Position numbers and translations under genes: made by a program
Shown: positions 1 to 7,843 of the stretch, piece after piece
Layout: each line of letters starts with the position of its first letter
Numbering within the stretch: position 1 is the first letter of the stretch
Notes under the pieces: generated by a model
Seen by the model: only the letters and a program-made list of their open reading frames with translations
The model's database searches: none
Told to the model about the DNA's origin: nothing
Source: Sulfitobacter sp.
GTDB lineage: Bacteria; Pseudomonadota; Alphaproteobacteria; Rhodobacterales; Rhodobacteraceae
Length of the DNA stretch: 42,686 nucleotides
Direction of reading: 5' to 3'
Assembly (NCBI GenBank): GCA_029252045.1
Contig: JAQXCD010000054.1
Span: forward strand, 1 to 42,686

Positions 1-960
1 CTAGGTGTTCAGTCCCGGCATCTGGTGGATCGGATTTAGGATGAATCGATCTGGCTCCGAAGTCCAGATCTTGCAAATGTATTCGTAGGGCGTGAGGCCG
101 TTGAGTGTCTTGAGTCGGCGCGCATAGTTGTAGGCCGCCATGAAGTCCGCGAGGTGCGTGCGCAGCTGGTCGTGGCTGTCGTAGTGATACCGTTTCACCG
201 TAGCATCCTTGATCGTTCGGTTCATCCGCTCGACTTGGCCGTTGGTCCATGGATGGTTAGGTTTGGTCAGTCGGTGTTCAATCTCGTTGGCCTCGCAGAT
301 CATGTCGAAACGCATGGACCGAGAATAAGGTGTGTTACGATTGCGGGGCTGTTCGGCGAACTGGATGCCATTATCGGTCAGGATCGTATGAACGCGATAA
401 GGGACGACTTTGAGCAGCATTTCGAGGAACTCCCAGGCGGTCTTGCGATCTGCCTTGTCTACGAGTTGGGTGACTGCAAACTTGCTGGTCCGGTCAATGC
501 CCACGAACATATACAGCTTGCCCTCGGCGGTTTGAACCTCCGCGATGTCGATGTGAAAGAATCCGATCGGGTAGCGCTTGAAGCGCTGCCGCTTAGGTTT
601 GTCCCCCTCGACGTCGGGCAAGCGCGAGATGCCATGCCGCTGAAGGCACCGATGTAATGCCGACCGCGTCAGATGCGGAATCGATGGCTGAAGAGCATAG
701 AGGCAATCATCGAGCGGCAGCAGCGTGTGCCGCCGGAATGCGACGATCATCGCCTCCTCTGCTTCGCTGAGAACGGTTGAACGAGGCTCTTTCGGCCCAG
801 TTTTGCGATCTTCAACGGTCTCGCGCTTTCGCCACTTGGCAACTGTCTTCGGGTTGATCCCAAGTTCCTTGCTCAGCGCCGCGATCGAAGCTTGCGATCG
901 CTGTATTGCTGCTCGGACAGCGTGCGTTGTCGTGGCGCTCCCGTGACGAACTTGTCCCAT
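1..960 (-). CDS. IS481-family DDE transposase
   Basis: Catalyses cut-and-insert movement of the surrounding IS. An N-terminal helix-turn-helix (about residues 15-50, with the segment LGINPKTVAKWRKR) precedes an RNase H-like rve core. The acidic triad is visible as the D of FHIDIAEVQT, the D of ILTDNG and the E of GQVERMNRT. About 319 residues, normal for the family. The start at 960 is preferred because GGAAGGAAG lies just upstream; an in-frame ATG at 975 is also possible. The frame runs through the left inverted repeat, and its TAG stop is formed by the flanking CTAG rather than by the IS itself. No frameshift is seen, so it may be active. Confidence 0.93.
   Translation of the reverse strand: MGQVRHGSATTTHAVRAAIQRSQASIAALSKELGINPKTVAKWRKRETVEDRKTGPKEPRSTVLSEAEEAMIVAFRRHTLLPLDDCLYALQPSIPHLTRSALHRCLQRHGISRLPDVEGDKPKRQRFKRYPIGFFHIDIAEVQTAEGKLYMFVGIDRTSKFAVTQLVDKADRKTAWEFLEMLLKVVPYRVHTILTDNGIQFAEQPRNRNTPYSRSMRFDMICEANEIEHRLTKPNHPWTNGQVERMNRTIKDATVKRYHYDSHDQLRTHLADFMAAYNYARRLKTLNGLTPYEYICKIWTSEPDRFILNPIHQMPGLNT
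5..16. repeat. IS left terminal inverted repeat
   Basis: GTGTTCAGTCCC; partner of the repeat at 1006-1017. It also encodes the last residues of the transposase. Confidence 0.6.
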
Positions 961-1005
961 AATGCTTCCTTCCATTCCTGCGAAAGGATCACACCATTAA
1001 ACCGT

Positions 1006-1017
1006 GGGATCAAACAC
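1006..1017. repeat. IS right terminal inverted repeat
   Basis: GGGATCAAACAC on the plus strand, which is GTGTTTGATCCC read inward. It matches the left end at 9 of 12 positions and lies about 45 bases before the transposase start. Confidence 0.6.
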
Positions 1018-1352
1018 CTAATTTTGTAACGGCTTTGAAACATGTCCCTCCCAATCTGAATGAGAGGTTTTTTGACGGACTTGTCGATATCATTATTTAC
1101 AGCAGAGTTGAATACACTCACAGCCTCAACCCCAAACAAAAATCTTGGTCCGAAGTGACTATAAGGGTGCATAGGAATGGAAGCAAAAATAACGATCAAA
1201 CATGCCAAGAAAGTCCGAGATATGACATACTGATGGAAGGGAGCCAGAATAATGCAATTTGAAGGTTTAATCATCACTCACACCCCGCTTGGTGCGTTTG
1301 ATACATAAGGCCGAGGATTTACGGCCAAGAAAGATAGAGGCTGGGTTGTGAC
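1018..1352. other. AT-rich gap beside the IS, possible gene remnant
   Basis: No gene can be named here. The composition is visibly more AT-rich than the flanking operons. A plus-strand reading frame is open from the IS junction to a stop at 1262, and a minus-strand frame starting at 1277 is open into the IS. Neither has a motif I recognise. One of them could be the leftover end of a gene interrupted by the IS. The last 70 bases hold a short GGCCG/CGGCC dyad near 1310-1326 that could end the minus-strand operon from the right, but it lacks a U-tract. Confidence 0.3.
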
Positions 1353-1976
1353 CTATTTCTTTGGCGGGGCGCTTTTGTAGACGGGCAGGTGCCAGCCGAA
1401 GAAGATCGACCCTGCGCGCAATATCCATGTGACCGCGGCGCCGAAAATCAGGGCAAATGGCACATCAGGTAGGTATGTTTGGACCAGCACCGTCGTGGAT
1501 GCACCTGCCAGGGCGGCGGTCACGTAAAGCTCACCCTGTTTGAGGACGACGGGGACATCGCCCACTACGACATCACGCATCAGGCCGCCCATGCAGCCGG
1601 TGACGATGCCCATCAGAACGGTGATTACCGGACCTTGTCCCAGACTGATGGCGACACCCGCGCCGGCGGCTACGGCAACGGCGAGGGCGAAACTGTCGAG
1701 CCAGATAATGGTGCGCAGGCGGCTTTCGAGCAGGTGGGCGGTGAAGAAGGTGATCAAAGCGGCGGCTGCGGCTGCACCCAGATACGCAGGTTCGGCGATC
1801 CAGAAGATCGGGTTCCGGTCCAGTAGCAGGTCACGGACGGTACCGCCGCCAACGGCGGTAAGGCAAGCGATGAAGGCAAAGCCTACGAGATCAAGCTGGG
1901 CGCGGCTGGCAACCAAAGCTCCCGTGATGGCAAAGACAATGACGGAGGCGTAGTCGAGGAAGGTCAGCAGGCTCAT
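1353..1976 (-). CDS. UPF0126 / TRIC-like membrane protein (YicG/YadS family)
   Basis: Small inner-membrane protein of about 207 residues with six to seven hydrophobic segments. It carries the two internally repeated glycine-rich signatures of the family: [17 protein letters not shown] (about residues 40-56) and a second copy around [16 protein letters not shown]. Prokaryotic relatives are described as trimeric intracellular cation channel-like; substrate and role are not established. The ATG at 1976 is chosen because it forms an ATGA overlap with the rnhA stop codon; a frame extension to 2066 overlaps rnhA and has no hydrophobic start. Last gene of a five-gene minus-strand operon. Confidence 0.85.
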   Translation of the reverse strand: MSLLTFLDYASVIVFAITGALVASRAQLDLVGFAFIACLTAVGGGTVRDLLLDRNPIFWIAEPAYLGAAAAAALITFFTAHLLESRLRTIIWLDSFALAVAVAAGAGVAISLGQGPVITVLMGIVTGCMGGLMRDVVVGDVPVVLKQGELYVTAALAGASTTVLVQTYLPDVPFALIFGAAVTWILRAGSIFFGWHLPVYKSAPPKK

Positions 1977-2428
1977 TTCGACTTGAAAGGTGCCATGCCC
2001 GCGCGGGCCAGTGCATCTGCACGCTCGTTTTCGGGGTGGCCTGCATGGCCTTTGACCCACTCCCAAGTGACACGGTGGCGGGCATTGGCCGCATCAAGGC
2101 GCTGCCACAGCTCGACGTTGGCGACAGGTTTTTTGGCGGCGTTTTTCCAGCCGTTTTTCTTCCAGCCGAAGATCCATCCGGTGATGCCGTTTTTGACGTA
2201 GTTGCTATCGGTGACCACGGTGATTTCTGTGTCACGTTCCAGCGCTTCCAGCGCGTGGATAGCGGCCAGCAGCTCCATCCGGTTGTTGGTGGTGTTGGCT
2301 TCGCCGCCTTTCAGCTCGCGTTCCTTGACCACCGCTCCGCCGTCCATGGCCTGCATCAAAGCACCCCAGCCGCCGGGGCCGGGATTGCCTGAACAGGCGC
2401 CGTCTGTATATGCAAAAAGTTTAGGCAT
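1973..2428 (-). CDS. rnhA: Ribonuclease HI
   Basis: Cleaves the RNA strand of RNA-DNA hybrids, removing primers and R-loops in the cytoplasm. The 151-residue protein has the full active site: D9 in [18 protein letters not shown]52 in [11 protein letters not shown]74 in VVTDSNYV, and the distal H and D in [17 protein letters not shown]. Length equals the single-domain bacterial enzyme, with no hybrid-binding extension. Its start overlaps the end of the upstream methyltransferase by 8 bases and its stop overlaps the next start as ATGA, so translation is probably coupled across the operon. Confidence 0.97.
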   Translation of the reverse strand: MPKLFAYTDGACSGNPGPGGWGALMQAMDGGAVVKERELKGGEANTTNNRMELLAAIHALEALERDTEITVVTDSNYVKNGITGWIFGWKKNGWKNAAKKPVANVELWQRLDAANARHRVTWEWVKGHAGHPENERADALARAGMAPFKSK

Positions 2429-3014
2429 CTGCGGCGAGTGCTATCCAATCCGCATAGGTGCCGTCCAGCCCCATATCGCGTCCTTCGTGCTTTTTCGTGA
2501 CGGTGAAGCCCGCGGCGGCGAGAAGGCTGCGCAGCTCGGGCTCGGTGACATAGGTGTATTGGCGGCCGATGGCGTCGCGTTTTGTGTCGCGGCCGAGCTT
2601 CATTGCGATGTGCAGTTTGCCCTCGGCGCGCAGGGTGGTGTGCAGGGTTGAAAGGATGCGCGGCAGGGTGTCCCGCGCGGCATGGAGCAGGCTGAAGTTG
2701 GCCCAGACACCGTCATACAGGTCAGATCCGGTTATTTGGTCGAAGGTTTTCACCTCGGCGCGCACGCCTGTGTGTGCGGCGGCGAGGGCGATCATTTCGG
2801 GCACGGCGTCTATGGCGTGAACCTGTAGGCCAGCCGCTGCCATTACCGCCGCCGCAGTGCCCGGACCGCAGCCAAGATCAAGTGCGCTGCCGCCGCCGGG
2901 GAGGCCTGCGATAAAGGCAGACAGGATCGGGTCGTTGCGTAGGGCAGCATCTGTGATGGCCGCATAGTCCGCTGATTTTGCAGCGTAGACGCGAAGGGTT
3001 TCAGGATCACTCAT
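2421..3014 (-). CDS. SAM-dependent methyltransferase, class I
   Basis: About 197 residues with a Rossmann methyltransferase fold. Motif I is [17 protein letters not shown] (about residues 45-61), followed by an acidic ribose-binding position in [10 protein letters not shown]. The substrate cannot be told from sequence; small-molecule methylation is likely in this group. The ATG at 3014 forms an ATGA overlap with the stop of the DUF3429 gene, which decides the start over a longer frame reaching 3083. It sits between DUF3429 and rnhA in the same operon. Confidence 0.85.
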   Translation of the reverse strand: MSDPETLRVYAAKSADYAAITDAALRNDPILSAFIAGLPGGGSALDLGCGPGTAAAVMAAAGLQVHAIDAVPEMIALAAAHTGVRAEVKTFDQITGSDLYDGVWANFSLLHAARDTLPRILSTLHTTLRAEGKLHIAMKLGRDTKRDAIGRQYTYVTEPELRSLLAAAGFTVTKKHEGRDMGLDGTYADWIALAADA

Positions 3015-3478
3015 GCGAAGGCTCCGGTGGCAAGGCAGATCACGACGATTGTTGTCAGTAGCAGGCGAAGGCGCATCCACCATGGAGGCGTCAGGCCTGC
3101 GCGGAAAAAGTAGAGATCGAGCAGGAGGAGGCCGAGAAAGCCGATCAGCAAATATGTCAGCGTTTCAGCCGGTTGACTGCCGCGCATCAAAAAGGCCCAG
3201 AGGGCGGGGATGACTGAGAGGATATATCCGGCTGTTGCGGCTGCTCCGGTTGTTTTGGTGGCAAACCCCCACAGAACGCCGGACATGAAAGACAGAATGA
3301 TCGTGGCGTAGAGGACCAGCAGGTCGAGACCGTCTTTGGCGATGATCAGGGGGTAGCCGCCTGCGTTCGGGTCGCCCATGTTTGCCCAGAACCCGCCGCC
3401 GGCGATCAGTGCGCCGAAGCCAAAGGGGATCAGGCCTGCAAGGCCGAGGATCAAGGGCGCGCGCGGAATGCCGAACAT
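3011..3478 (-). CDS. DUF3429 family membrane protein
   Basis: A 155-residue integral membrane protein with about five hydrophobic helices and short loops. The segment IILSFMSGVLWGFA resembles the conserved core of DUF3429 proteins, and the N-terminal LGLAGLIPFGFGALI is also typical. Function is unknown. Its start codon overlaps the stop of the lysE-like gene by one base (TGATG) and its end overlaps the methyltransferase start, so it is cotranscribed with both. Confidence 0.8.
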   Translation of the reverse strand: MFGIPRAPLILGLAGLIPFGFGALIAGGGFWANMGDPNAGGYPLIIAKDGLDLLVLYATIILSFMSGVLWGFATKTTGAAATAGYILSVIPALWAFLMRGSQPAETLTYLLIGFLGLLLLDLYFFRAGLTPPWWMRLRLLLTTIVVICLATGAFA

Positions 3479-4098
3479 CAGGCGCGCTCAAGCGCTAGGC
3501 GGCCGGCGAGGGCGGCAAAGATACCGGCGAAGGACCGGCTGAGCCATGTCATCACGCGGGCGGAGCCGAGAAGGCGCTGGCGGGCGGCGGCGGCGAAGGT
3601 GCCGTAAAGGACGAAAACCACAAATGTCAGCCCCATGAAGATGGCCCCCATCATTGACATCTCAAACGTTGCCGTTGCCGTTGCCGGATTGCCCGACAGG
3701 AAGGGCGGCAGCAGTGCCAGAAAGAAGATCGACAGCTTGGGGTTGAGGGTGTTGATCAGCGCGCCGCGCCTTGCAATTTGCCAGCCGAACTGCCGTGTGC
3801 GGGTGGCGTTGACGCTGAGCGCACCGCCGTCTTTCAGGCTTTGCCATGCGAGGTAGAGCAGATAGGCAACGCCTGCCCATTTGATCATGGCAAAAAGTAA
3901 GGCCGAGGTGTGCAAGATCGCGGCAAGCCCGAGCGTTGCAGCGGCGAGGTGCGGGACAATGCCGAAGGTGCAACCGAGGGCGGCCCAGAGCGCGGCGCCG
4001 CGACCTTGGCCAAGGCCGAGTGCAAGGGTGTAGATGACGCCGGTGCCGGGCGCGATGACCACGACGAGGGCGGTGAGCAGGAACTGGAGGGTGATCAT
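3478..4098 (-). CDS. LysE/RhtB-family amino acid exporter
   Basis: About 206 residues with six predicted membrane helices, the size of the RhtB branch of the LysE superfamily. The N-terminal block ALVVVIAPGTGVIYTLALGL matches the family signature (P-G-P/T motif in the first helix), and TLNPKLSIFFLALLPPFL is the conserved central motif. These proteins export neutral or hydrophobic amino acids or related metabolites by proton exchange; the substrate here is not predictable. The ATG at 4098 (MITLQF) starts directly before helix 1. First gene of the minus-strand operon, divergent from the Excalibur gene across about 150 bases that must hold both promoters. Confidence 0.9.
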   Translation of the reverse strand: MITLQFLLTALVVVIAPGTGVIYTLALGLGQGRGAALWAALGCTFGIVPHLAAATLGLAAILHTSALLFAMIKWAGVAYLLYLAWQSLKDGGALSVNATRTRQFGWQIARRGALINTLNPKLSIFFLALLPPFLSGNPATATATFEMSMMGAIFMGLTFVVFVLYGTFAAAARQRLLGSARVMTWLSRSFAGIFAALAGRLALERA

Positions 4099-4247
4099 TG
4101 GGCGGGCCTTTGAGGTTATCTTTGGCAGCACCGTAGCGCTTTTCTGGGTGATGTGAACAATAGAGCCAGCGAAAAGCTGGATAAGGTCTAGGGGCCATGT
4201 CTATTTTTAAGGATTGAAAAAGACGCCTCGTTAACCAAGTATTAATA

Positions 4248-4511
4248 ATGGCTAACAAACTCGCCCTCACTTTTGCAACTCTATGTCTTCCCTCCGGGCA
4301 AGACCCGTTTGCCGGCTTTGGGGTGAGCCTGGCCTCTGCACAGAGTTGCCACAGCAGTTACGAAGATATCTGCATCGCGCCCGGCAACTCGGATGTTGAT
4401 TGCGCTGGTGGCAGCGGGAATGGACCACGGTATGCCCGTGGCCCCTTCAGGGTTGTGGGGCCGGATCAATACAAACTTGATCGAGACCGGGACGGCATCG
4501 GTTGTGAATAG
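4248..4511 (+). CDS. Small secreted Excalibur (calcium-binding-like) protein
   Basis: An 87-residue protein. The C-terminus GPDQYKLDRDRDGIGCE contains the DxDxDGxxCE motif of Excalibur domains, which resemble an EF-hand calcium loop. Cysteines in SCHSSYEDICIAP and DVDCAGG could form disulfides. The N-terminal 30 residues are moderately hydrophobic and end in VSLASAQ, compatible with a signal peptide cleaved after SAQ, although the middle stretch is less hydrophobic than usual. The gene faces ispH with only three bases between the stop codons. Role unknown; extracytoplasmic location is inferred. Confidence 0.75.
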   Translation: MANKLALTFATLCLPSGQDPFAGFGVSLASAQSCHSSYEDICIAPGNSDVDCAGGSGNGPRYARGPFRVVGPDQYKLDRDRDGIGCE

Positions 4512-4514
4512 TGC

Positions 4515-5465
4515 CTAAGCCGTTTCCCGCAGCACACGCGGCACTTTGAACTCTACGTTCTCTACTGCGGTTTCCACCAATTCCTCGGTCACGTCATAGC
4601 GGGCTTTGAAGGCGTCGATGACCTCATTGATCAGGACTTCGGGGGCGGAGGCGCCTGCGGTGATGCCGATGCTGGTGATGCCGTCCAATGCGCGCCAGTC
4701 GATGTCGTCTGCGCGTTGGACCAGTTGGGCGTAGGCGCAGCCTGCGCGTGAGCCGACCTCGACCAGACGTTTGGAGTTGGAGGAGTTGGGTGCGCCGACA
4801 ACCAGCATTGCGTCGCATTTGGGTGCCATAGCCTTGACCGCTTCCTGACGGTTGGTTGTGGCATAGCATATATCTTCTTTGTGTGGGCCGACGATGGCGG
4901 GGAAGCGCGCCTGAAGGGCCGCGACGATATCGGCGGTGTCGTCGATGCTCAGCGTGGTCTGGGTGACATAGGCCAGCTTGCTTTCGTCGCGGACTTGCAC
5001 GGTTGCCACGTCTGCGGGGGTCTCGACCAGCAGGACTTCGCCTTCGGGGAGTTGACCCATAGTGCCGACGGTTTCGGGGTGGCCTTCATGGCCGATCATG
5101 ATCATTTGCAGGCCCGCATCGGCGTGGCGCTGGGCCTCGATGTGGACTTTGCTGACCAGCGGGCAGGTGGCGTCGACATAGACCATGTTGCGGGCCTGTG
5201 CGGCATTTGGCACGGATTTTGGCACGCCATGGGCCGAGAAAATTACCGGGCGGTCATCGGGGCATTCGGAGAGTTCCTCGACAAACACTGCGCCTTTTTC
5301 CCGCAACCCATCGACGACAAATTTATTGTGCACGATCTCGTGCCGCACATAGACAGGCGCGCCCCATTTTGTGATCGCCATCTCGACGATTTTGATCGCG
5401 CGGTCTACGCCTGCGCAAAATCCGCGCGGTGCGGCCAGATAAAGGGTGAGGGGCTGCTTTGTCAT
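4515..5465 (-). CDS. ispH: 4-hydroxy-3-methylbut-2-enyl diphosphate reductase
   Basis: Last step of the MEP isoprenoid pathway: reduces HMBPP to IPP and DMAPP with a [4Fe-4S] cluster. The three cluster cysteines are visible: C17 in [14 protein letters not shown], one in [12 protein letters not shown] and one in [10 protein letters not shown]. Other family motifs are [10 protein letters not shown] and [11 protein letters not shown]. At 316 residues it is full length. It follows the luxR gene on the same strand after about 80 bases, so it could have its own promoter or be read through from luxR. Confidence 0.98.
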   Translation of the reverse strand: MTKQPLTLYLAAPRGFCAGVDRAIKIVEMAITKWGAPVYVRHEIVHNKFVVDGLREKGAVFVEELSECPDDRPVIFSAHGVPKSVPNAAQARNMVYVDATCPLVSKVHIEAQRHADAGLQMIMIGHEGHPETVGTMGQLPEGEVLLVETPADVATVQVRDESKLAYVTQTTLSIDDTADIVAALQARFPAIVGPHKEDICYATTNRQEAVKAMAPKCDAMLVVGAPNSSNSKRLVEVGSRAGCAYAQLVQRADDIDWRALDGITSIGITAGASAPEVLINEVIDAFKARYDVTEELVETAVENVEFKVPRVLRETA

Positions 5466-5545
5466 AAAGGTCTCCGTGCTGGGTGCAGAGGTAAGGGCGC
5501 GGGGGGCTCAGGTCCAGACTCGATTTTCGGTTCTGCGCAGGTATG

Positions 5546-6298
5546 TCAGGAGCGGATGGTGTGTTTCAGCATCAGATCTGCTGCTTGGGCACGGTTGCGA
5601 ATGCCGAGCTTGCGATATCCGTGTTTGGCATAATCAGACACGGTGTGGACGGAAATGCCGCATATGCGCGCAGTTTCGGCGCGTGTCTTGCCCTGTGACA
5701 AAAGAACGATCACTTCACTTTCGCGCGGCGTCAGCGGGTCGAAGGCCGGAGGAAGCGGGTGGGCAACAAGCGCGGCGCGGGTGTCCATTGGCGCGGGTTG
5801 CTCTGGTGTTTCGACCAGCTCTTCTATCCGGCGGTGGATGATCATGCAAAACAGGCGTAACTCTTCAGCACGGGGCAGGACCTTCTGGGAAAACTCGGAC
5901 ATTTCCATTCCGTTGCCCAGAATGAAACCGCCGAAGCGGTTGTTGCTCTTTAACCGCATGGGGATGGCGATGCCTGCGGTAAAGCCCCGTTCGGCCGCGC
6001 GGTTTATGAAAGAGCGGTCTGCGTCGGAGATGTAGGAATACCTGTGTGAAAACGCACGACCTACCGGGAATATCTGATAGCTTTCGCAGCAGTGGATCAG
6101 AAAGGGATCCTCGCGGGCGGGGTTCTGACTGTAGAGATCGGGAATGTTGGACAGGACAAGCGGGTTTTCAAACGTGTTCGTCACACTGGCGTAGATCGCA
6201 AAATCCATACCGATCATTGGCAGTGCATCCAGCAAAGCCCGCCAGATTGCATCCGTTGTTTGCCCTTTTTCAATCTCTGCGGCTGTATCAACGATCAT
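5546..6298 (-). CDS. LuxR-type regulator with autoinducer-binding domain (LuxR solo)
   Basis: About 250 residues: an N-terminal autoinducer-binding domain (roughly residues 15-160) and a C-terminal GerE helix-turn-helix (about 188-245; DPLTPRESEVIVLLSQGKT and ISVHTVSDYAKHGYRKLGI). The DP pair that contacts the lactone amide in classic LuxR is kept in AREDPFL, but tryptophans expected around the pocket are not evident, so the ligand may differ. No luxI gene lies in the window. An 18-base CCCCCCTT-TT-AAGGGGGG dyad sits 23-40 bases upstream of the start and may be its operator. Likely a transcription factor sensing an acyl-homoserine lactone or related molecule. Confidence 0.88.
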   Translation of the reverse strand: MIVDTAAEIEKGQTTDAIWRALLDALPMIGMDFAIYASVTNTFENPLVLSNIPDLYSQNPAREDPFLIHCCESYQIFPVGRAFSHRYSYISDADRSFINRAAERGFTAGIAIPMRLKSNNRFGGFILGNGMEMSEFSQKVLPRAEELRLFCMIIHRRIEELVETPEQPAPMDTRAALVAHPLPPAFDPLTPRESEVIVLLSQGKTRAETARICGISVHTVSDYAKHGYRKLGIRNRAQAADLMLKHTIRS

Positions 6299-6320
6299 CG
6301 ACGTACCTTTATGCGAATAC

Positions 6321-6338
6321 CCCCCCTTTTAAGGGGGG
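6321..6338. promoter_or_regulatory. C/G-tract palindrome upstream of luxR
   Basis: Arms CCCCCCTT and AAGGGGGG are perfectly complementary around a TT centre. The position just upstream of the LuxR-type gene and the 18-base size suit a dimeric regulator site, but it could equally act as an RNA hairpin in the luxR leader. The sequence does not resemble the classical lux box closely. Confidence 0.4.
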
Positions 6339-6469
6339 AGATGGCGCAGGTCTACAATGCTATTCTCGAAACAGGGTCGCATAGTTCTGGTTACCATTAC
6401 TGGCCCACAAAATTTGAATTACGACAATGCGCCGGACCTGTGAAAGCAGTCCGGCGTATCATTTTTTTT
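6339..6469 (+). ncRNA. Possible small RNA ending at an orphan terminator
   Basis: No protein gene on the plus strand ends here, yet a strong intrinsic terminator in plus orientation lies at 6430-6469. That suggests a short transcript starting in the luxR upstream region and ending near 6469. The 5' end is unknown; 6339 is a placeholder just after the palindrome. I do not recognise a known RNA family. Confidence 0.3.
6430..6469 (+). terminator. Intrinsic terminator with no plus-strand gene before it
   Basis: Stem CGCCGGAC (6430-6437) pairs perfectly with GTCCGGCG (6449-6456) around an 11-base loop, then TATCA and a run of eight T. On the minus strand the downstream side is only partly T-rich, so it works best for plus-strand transcription, although it may also stop minus transcription from the NYN gene. 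Confidence 0.75.
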
Positions 6470-6497
6470 AAGTGTGTTTGTGGTCTGTGGCTGTGGA

Positions 6498-7052
6498 TCA
6501 GTCTGCGGCGTTGTCCGCATTTTCGCGAGGCGGGCGGCCAATCACATCACGCAAGTCATCCAGCTCGATGAAATTGTCTGCCTGACGGCGCAAGTCGTCC
6601 GAGATCATTGGCGGTTGGCTGCGGATTGTGGACACAACGGAGACGCGGACGCCCTGGCGTTGAACGCTTTCAACAAGCGGGCGGAAGTCACCATCACCGG
6701 AAAAGATCACGATGTGATCAAGATGGGGTGCAAGCTCCATCGCGTTCACAGCAAGCTCGATGTCCATGTTGCCCTTAACTTTACGGCGGCCCATGCTGTC
6801 GGTGTATTCTTTGGCCGGTTTGGTGACCATAGTATAGCCGTTATAGTGCAGCCAGTCGACCAACGGGCGGATAGGAGAGTATTCATCATTCTCCAGCAAG
6901 GCCGTGTAATAGAACGCCCGAAGCAACTTGCCCCGACGCATGAATTCCGTGCGCAGAAGCTTGTAGTCAATATCAAAACCTAGCGCTTTGCCCGCTGCGT
7001 AAAGGTTTGAACCATCAATAAACAGCGCAAGCCGCTCGTCTTTGTAAAACAT
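6498..7052 (-). CDS. NYN domain protein (LabA/DUF88 family)
   Basis: A 184-residue PIN-like NYN domain, a fold associated with metal-dependent RNA cleavage. The acidic residues expected at the active site are seen in order: D13 in LFIDGSNLYAAG, D and E in GNMDIELAVNAM, and the paired aspartates in IFSGDGDFRPLV. The C-terminal tail is polar and acidic. RNA target unknown. It is divergent from folK; about 170 bases between them must carry both promoters. Confidence 0.88.
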   Translation of the reverse strand: MFYKDERLALFIDGSNLYAAGKALGFDIDYKLLRTEFMRRGKLLRAFYYTALLENDEYSPIRPLVDWLHYNGYTMVTKPAKEYTDSMGRRKVKGNMDIELAVNAMELAPHLDHIVIFSGDGDFRPLVESVQRQGVRVSVVSTIRSQPPMISDDLRRQADNFIELDDLRDVIGRPPRENADNAAD

Positions 7053-7221
7053 TATAAATCCTCAAATTTATGTACTCGAGCAACAGGCAATTTAGTTGTT
7101 CAAACAATGCGATAAGTTGAATACTGTGTCTAACGATCTTATCAGGCGGCACAAGGTGCATGCATCAGTAACATGGTATAGTGCTGGGAAAAAGGATTAC
7201 AATGGTCGCGCAGCTGTTCAC

Positions 7222-7773
7222 ATGTGCTTAATCGCACTTGGGTCTAACTTGGAGCATGAAAGCGCAAGGTCTGCGGACCTTGTAGAGGAGGCGTTGTCAC
7301 GTTTGTCGCAACGGGGCTTTGTGATTCGTGCGCGGAGCCGCTTTTTCCGGACGCCGGCCTATCCGGCAGGTGCGGGCCCCGATTTTGTGAATGCAGCAGC
7401 CGTTCTGGAAACATCTCTCAGTGCGGTTCTGGTTCTGGCAGAGTTGCATGCCGTTGAGGCCGAGATGGGGCGCAAGCGTGTCGTGCGCTGGGGTGCCCGT
7501 ACGCTGGATCTCGATTTGATCGGGATGGGCGCAACGGTTCTGCCAGACGCAAAAACGCACCAATACTGGCGCGAGATGCCTCTGGAGATGCAAAAAACGG
7601 TTACGCCGGATGAATTGATTCTGCCTCACCCGCGATTGGCCGAGCGTGCATTTGTGTTGGTCCCGATGATGGATGTCGCGCCGGACTGGTGTCATCCGGT
7701 GACCGGACTGACCATTCGGGCGATGCATGATGCCTTGTCAGATGCACAGCGGCTGGAGGTGGTGGCGCTGTAA
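7222..7773 (+). CDS. folK: 6-hydroxymethyl-7,8-dihydropterin pyrophosphokinase
   Basis: Transfers pyrophosphate from ATP to 6-hydroxymethyldihydropterin in folate synthesis. Start of the fold is CLIALGSNLE; the HPPK signature is VVRWGARTLDLDLIGMG, and PHPRLAERAFVLVPM is the conserved C-terminal block. About 183 residues, slightly longer than the E. coli enzyme. The ATG at 7222 is the only start that fits the family N-terminus, but it has no clear ribosome site. A better ribosome site (AAGGATT) serves a nine-codon frame at 7202-7231 overlapping this start. The frame is open upstream to 7096 without family similarity. Confidence 0.9.
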   Translation: MCLIALGSNLEHESARSADLVEEALSRLSQRGFVIRARSRFFRTPAYPAGAGPDFVNAAAVLETSLSAVLVLAELHAVEAEMGRKRVVRWGARTLDLDLIGMGATVLPDAKTHQYWREMPLEMQKTVTPDELILPHPRLAERAFVLVPMMDVAPDWCHPVTGLTIRAMHDALSDAQRLEVVAL

Positions 7774-7780
7774 TACCTGC

Positions 7781-7809
7781 TTGTAAATCAGGGTGAAGAC
7801 GCCTAGATA
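7781..7809 (+). promoter_or_regulatory. Candidate promoter for rpoZ
   Basis: TTGTAA and TAGATA are separated by 17 bases, ending 34 bases before the rpoZ start. Matches to the sigma-70 consensus are only 4/6 and 3/6, so this is weak. Confidence 0.25.
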
Positions 7810-7843
7810 GCCTGCTCTAGCAGATATTTTATTGGAGCGTCCA

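Larger units (their letters stand above)
5..1017 (-). mobile_element. IS481-family insertion sequence, essentially complete
   Basis: One transposase gene fills this element. The two ends are imperfect inverted repeats: read inward, the left end is GTGTTCAGTCCC and the right end is GTGTTTGATCCC, identical at 9 of 12 positions. The left end is flanked by CTAG and the right end by CTAA. From family knowledge, IS481 itself favours a CTAG-type target, which fits the left flank; the right flank differs by one base, so a target duplication is only suggested. The exact outer limit may vary by one base because the flanks do not settle it. Confidence 0.8.

Noticed and set aside
873..1277. 134-codon minus-strand frame crossing the IS edge
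   Set aside because: It runs from AT-rich DNA into the transposase in another frame, has no motif and is probably a junction artefact.
6341..6571. Plus-strand frame with a G-rich possible ribosome site after the luxR palindrome
   Set aside because: The spacing from GGAG to ATG is almost nil, and the frame reads through a strong terminator into antisense of the NYN gene.
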